Assembly (NCBI GenBank): GCA_964644845.1
Contig: CAZXXS010000035.1
Span: 1-64,000, forward strand
Direction: 5' to 3'
Length of the DNA stretch: 64,000 nucleotides
Origin: Geothermovivens sp964644845
Lineage (GTDB): Bacteria; Zhuqueibacterota; Zhuqueibacteria; Oleimicrobiales; Geothermoviventaceae
The notes under the pieces are model-generated. The model saw nothing but the letters and a program-made list of their open reading frames with translations. It was not told the origin of the DNA and ran no database searches. The position numbers and the translations under genes were made by a program. Positions 61,392-64,000 of the stretch are shown here, piece after piece (the first letter of the stretch is position 1; every line of letters starts with the position of its first letter).

Positions 61392-62348
61392 CTAAACCTG
61401 TTCCACAACACCCGCAGGCCTCTCTGGAGCAGATTTCCGAAAAACGCGGACCTTAGCTCTCGGGACCGGTTCCCAGCGCGGATGCATCCAGATCCACTGG
61501 CTTGGAACCCGCCGGATCACTTCTTCCAAGCGGTTTGTACAGACTTGCAGGAGCCACGTCGCTTTTTCGGGCGCCGTTAAACCGGCAGGTGGTTCCACCA
61601 GCTGGAATTCTGCACGGTAGAGCCCATCGGCTTCGCGCCAGGCCGCGGCGAAAACCACCGGCACTCGCAGGCGCACAGCCAGGTGGAAAGGTCCATCCAC
61701 GGCGTGCGCAGGTCGACCGAAAAAGCGCACCGTCTGCCCAATCCGTTCCTGACGCAGATCGATCAGCACACCCAGGGCCCCGCCTGCCTTCAGGATTCTG
61801 GCCATGCTCAGGCCGGAACGGTTGTGCCGAATCGTCCGTACACCCGCCTTTCGGCGAAGTTTCGCCACCAGACAGTCCAGGCGCGGGTCGTAGATCCTGG
61901 CTGCAAGTGCCGTCAGCGGCACTCCCCGACTCGCCAGATACGCACCAAGCACCTCCCAGTTGCCCACGTGGCCTGTGGCGACCAGCAAACCTCTTCCCCG
62001 GGCGAGCGCCCGCCGCAGAACATCAAAGCTGTCAGATCTGACCAGCTCTTCAGGCGGCACAAGGTCAAGCCTGAATGCGTCCGCCGCGTTGCCAGCCAAT
62101 TCTCGGAAAACCCGCCACGCGAGTGCACGAACCTGCCGTTCCGTGAGGCGGTCGCCAAACGCAAACCGCAGGTTCTGCAGCGTCAGGCGTCGCAGCTTCG
62201 GCGCTAGTAGGTAGGCGCAGGCTCCCAAAGCACGGGTTGCGCGTCTTGCAAGTGGCAACGGAAGCCCTCGTACCGTCCCCACAAGCAGTCGAACGAGCAC
62301 GTAGATTGCATCGTTTTTGAGCCGTTTGCGCCAGCGCCGAGTGCTCAT
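61392..62348 (-). CDS. Lipid A type lysophospholipid acyltransferase (LpxL/HtrB family)
   Basis: This 318-residue protein has a membrane-proximal basic N terminus and a hydrophobic helix, then the acyltransferase motif 'TGHVGNWEVLGAYLASRG' (HX4E, His in HVGNWE). 'LIDLRQERIG' and 'VPVVFAAAWREADGLYRAEF' are typical of the LpxL/HtrB family, which adds secondary acyl chains to KDO-lipid A. It is encoded between kdsD and lptC, in the position where kdsC is found in many Gram-negatives. Confidence 0.88.
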   Translation of the reverse strand: MSTRRWRKRLKNDAIYVLVRLLVGTVRGLPLPLARRATRALGACAYLLAPKLRRLTLQNLRFAFGDRLTERQVRALAWRVFRELAGNAADAFRLDLVPPEELVRSDSFDVLRRALARGRGLLVATGHVGNWEVLGAYLASRGVPLTALAARIYDPRLDCLVAKLRRKAGVRTIRHNRSGLSMARILKAGGALGVLIDLRQERIGQTVRFFGRPAHAVDGPFHLAVRLRVPVVFAAAWREADGLYRAEFQLVEPPAGLTAPEKATWLLQVCTNRLEEVIRRVPSQWIWMHPRWEPVPRAKVRVFRKSAPERPAGVVEQV

Positions 62349-62351
62349 CTC

Positions 62352-63371
62352 TCACGACAACCCGGCCTCGAGCAGATCGTGCAGGTGAATCATCCCGACC
62401 GGCCGGTTTGCGTCGTCCACCACGATGACCTGCAGGATGTTGTGGTGCTCCATCAGGTGAAGCGCTTCCGCTGCCAAAGAACCGACCCGCACCACCTTCG
62501 GTCTGGCAGTCATCACGTCTTTCGCCTGTAGATGCCAGATGTCGCGCGTTCGCTGCAGCAAGCGCCGAATGTCGCCGTCCGTGATGATGCCCGCCAGCAC
62601 GCCCTCGTCGCCGACAACGCACGTACTGCCGAAACGTTTGCTGGCGATCTCAAAAATGACTTCCTGAAGTGGCGCCGTAAGACTCACGCGCGGAACCGCG
62701 TCGTTCGTAAACATGACGTCTTCCACCTTCAGCGTCAACTGCTTGCCAAGGCTGCCGCCCGGGTGGAAGAAGGCAAAGTCCTCCGGCTTGAAGTTGCGAC
62801 GTTCAAGCAGCGCTACCGCAAGCGCGTCGCCCATGGCCAAAGCCGCAGTGGAACTGGACGTCGGTGCCAGGTTGAACGGGCAGGCTTCTTCGTCGACGCC
62901 CACATCCAGCACCACATCGCTCTTCAGCGCCAGAGCCGAACGCAGGTTACCCGTCAGCGAAATGATTGGCACACCGATCTTCTTCAGAATCGGCAGCATT
63001 TGAGTCAATTCGTCGGTGTTGCCACTCTTGGACACGCAAACGACGACGTCATCTTTCATCACGATGCCGAGGTCGCCGTGCATGCCCTCGCTCGGGTGCA
63101 GGTAGTAGGCAGCGGTGCCCGTGCTCGCCAGGGTCGAGGCAATTTTTCGAGCCACAATGCCGGACTTACCGATTCCCGTCACGATGACGCGCCCGGTGCA
63201 GCGGTACAGCAGGTCCACCGCCCGCGCAAAAGACTCGTCGACGCGTTCAGCGAGCTGAGCAACCGCTTTCGCCTCCGCCTCCAGCACAGCCTTTCCGGTC
63301 TCGATGCTGCGGGAGACCCAGTCGTCGTCCTCCACGACGGCGAGTCTAACCTTTGAGACGGCTGTCGCCAC
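62352..63371 (-). CDS. kdsD: D-arabinose 5-phosphate isomerase
   Basis: This 339-residue enzyme converts ribulose-5-phosphate to arabinose-5-phosphate for KDO synthesis. The SIS domain (about 35-175) has 'VIVTGIGKSGIVARKIASTL' and 'VCVSKSGNTDEL'. Two CBS domains follow (about 200-335), with 'LAGIITDGDIRRLL' and 'VIVVDDANRPVGMIHLHDLL'. I chose GTG at 63371 because AAGGAG lies eight bases upstream; an earlier GTG at 63395 overlaps the kdsA stop and is the alternative. Confidence 0.93.
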   Translation of the reverse strand: MATAVSKVRLAVVEDDDWVSRSIETGKAVLEAEAKAVAQLAERVDESFARAVDLLYRCTGRVIVTGIGKSGIVARKIASTLASTGTAAYYLHPSEGMHGDLGIVMKDDVVVCVSKSGNTDELTQMLPILKKIGVPIISLTGNLRSALALKSDVVLDVGVDEEACPFNLAPTSSSTAALAMGDALAVALLERRNFKPEDFAFFHPGGSLGKQLTLKVEDVMFTNDAVPRVSLTAPLQEVIFEIASKRFGSTCVVGDEGVLAGIITDGDIRRLLQRTRDIWHLQAKDVMTARPKVVRVGSLAAEALHLMEHHNILQVIVVDDANRPVGMIHLHDLLEAGLS

Positions 63372-63391
63372 GCCCGTTTCTCCTTCCACGC

Positions 63392-64000
63392 TCACTCCAG
63401 ATCCGGCCACGAGCGGACCAGGATGTCGATCTCTTTCAGCTGCCTCAGCAACTCCTCGAGTTTCTGCAGCGGCCACATGCTGGAGGCGTCGCACAAGGCC
63501 TCCGAGCAGTTCGGGTGCGTTTCGATGAACACAGCGTCCACCCCTGCGGCTACTGCCGCACGCGCCAAATAAGGCACAAACTCCGGGCTCCCCCCGCGCG
63601 GATCAGCCGAAGGCACGCCGTAGTTGCGCACCGAGTGAGTGGCGTCCATCACCACCGGGTAGCCGAGCTTGCGCATAATCGGCAGCGACCGCATGTCGAC
63701 CACCAGGTTGCGGTAGCCAAAGAACGAGCCGCGCTCCGTCAGCAAAATCTGATCGTTCCCCTGACTGTTGATCTTGCCGATCACCTTCTCCATGTCGCGC
63801 GGGTCCAGAAACTGTCCCTTTTTCACGTTCACCGGCTTGCCGGTTTTGGCCACCGCCACAGCTAGGCTGGTCTGCATCGACAGGTAGGCTGGAATCTGAA
63901 TCACGTCCAGCACTTCGGCCGCCGGTGCCGCCTGCCAGGACTCGTGCACGTCCGAGAGGATGGGCACCTCGAACGTTTCCTTGACCTTCTGGAGAATCCG
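63392..64000 (-). CDS. kdsA: 3-deoxy-8-phosphooctulonate synthase, 3' part
   Basis: This is the C-terminal 202 residues of KDO-8-phosphate synthase; the start lies outside the window. The first visible residues (RILQKVKETFEVPILSDVHE) and 'DVIQIPAYLSMQTSL', 'NVKKGQFLDPRDM', 'LTERGSFFGYRNLVVDMR', 'DATHSVRNYG' and 'DAVFIETHPNCSEALCDASS' match the family well. It condenses arabinose-5-phosphate with phosphoenolpyruvate, so it uses the product of the next gene. The stop lies 20 bp before the chosen kdsD start. Confidence 0.96.
   Translation of the reverse strand, partial: RILQKVKETFEVPILSDVHESWQAAPAAEVLDVIQIPAYLSMQTSLAVAVAKTGKPVNVKKGQFLDPRDMEKVIGKINSQGNDQILLTERGSFFGYRNLVVDMRSLPIMRKLGYPVVMDATHSVRNYGVPSADPRGGSPEFVPYLARAAVAAGVDAVFIETHPNCSEALCDASSMWPLQKLEELLRQLKEIDILVRSWPDLE

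Overview
The window is GC-rich bacterial chromosome from a diderm (Gram-negative) organism. The envelope genes show this: KDO synthesis (kdsA, kdsD), LPS transport (lptC, lptA, lptB) and a lipid A type acyltransferase. Three secreted proteins end in the roughly 85-residue 'NPFN...SGVY...' domain used as a type IX secretion sorting signal, which points to the FCB superphylum (Bacteroidota relatives) and more likely to an uncultured phylum of the KSB1, Calditrichota or Latescibacteria kind than to a classical Bacteroidetes. That placement is inference. Almost every gene lies on the minus strand; the only clear plus-strand gene is an MFS transporter.

Layout, left to right. 1-958 holds no gene but has four degenerate copies of a dispersed repeat. 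959-14037 encodes exported proteins: a type IX secreted protein, a PQQ-propeller lipoprotein, a ceramidase-like hydrolase, a giant protein with two pectate-lyase-like domains, a sugar nucleotidyltransferase and a GH42-type galactosidase. 14768-16174 is the MFS transporter. 16902-19991 is one SNF2-family helicase gene cut in two by a single in-frame TAA. 20539-23720 is a tight three-gene operon: a PurD-like ATP-grasp ligase, an alanine racemase and an arginyl-tRNA-transferase-like protein. It is followed upstream by a terminator, tRNA-Pro and a MerR regulator. 24800-28364 holds a glycosidase-like type IX secreted protein and a polysaccharide deacetylase.

28393-45441 is the conserved translation block, transcribed rimP, nusA, infB, DUF503, rbfA, truB, ribF, rpsO, then pnp, an M16 peptidase and alanine dehydrogenase. 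A four-gene Gld-type ABC export cassette with its own terminator sits between rpsO and pnp. 45852-47551 has a TPR membrane protein, tRNA-Arg and a long gene-free stretch. 47552-54080 has a Tat-exported sulfatase, three glycosyltransferases and a FemAB/GNAT-like protein. 54126-64000 has argF, hslU, hslV, rpoN, lptB, lptA, lptC, an acyltransferase, kdsD and the 3' part of kdsA, which runs off the right edge.

Four upstream sites fit one promoter pattern (TTGnnn, exactly 17 bp, TAnnTT or TAATTA), suggesting a conventional sigma-70-type housekeeping promoter. The observations most worth following are the ATP-grasp/racemase/transferase operon, the nonsense-split SNF2 gene, the ABC cassette inside the rpsO-pnp block, and a promoter-proximal terminator hairpin in the rimP-nusA-infB leader.
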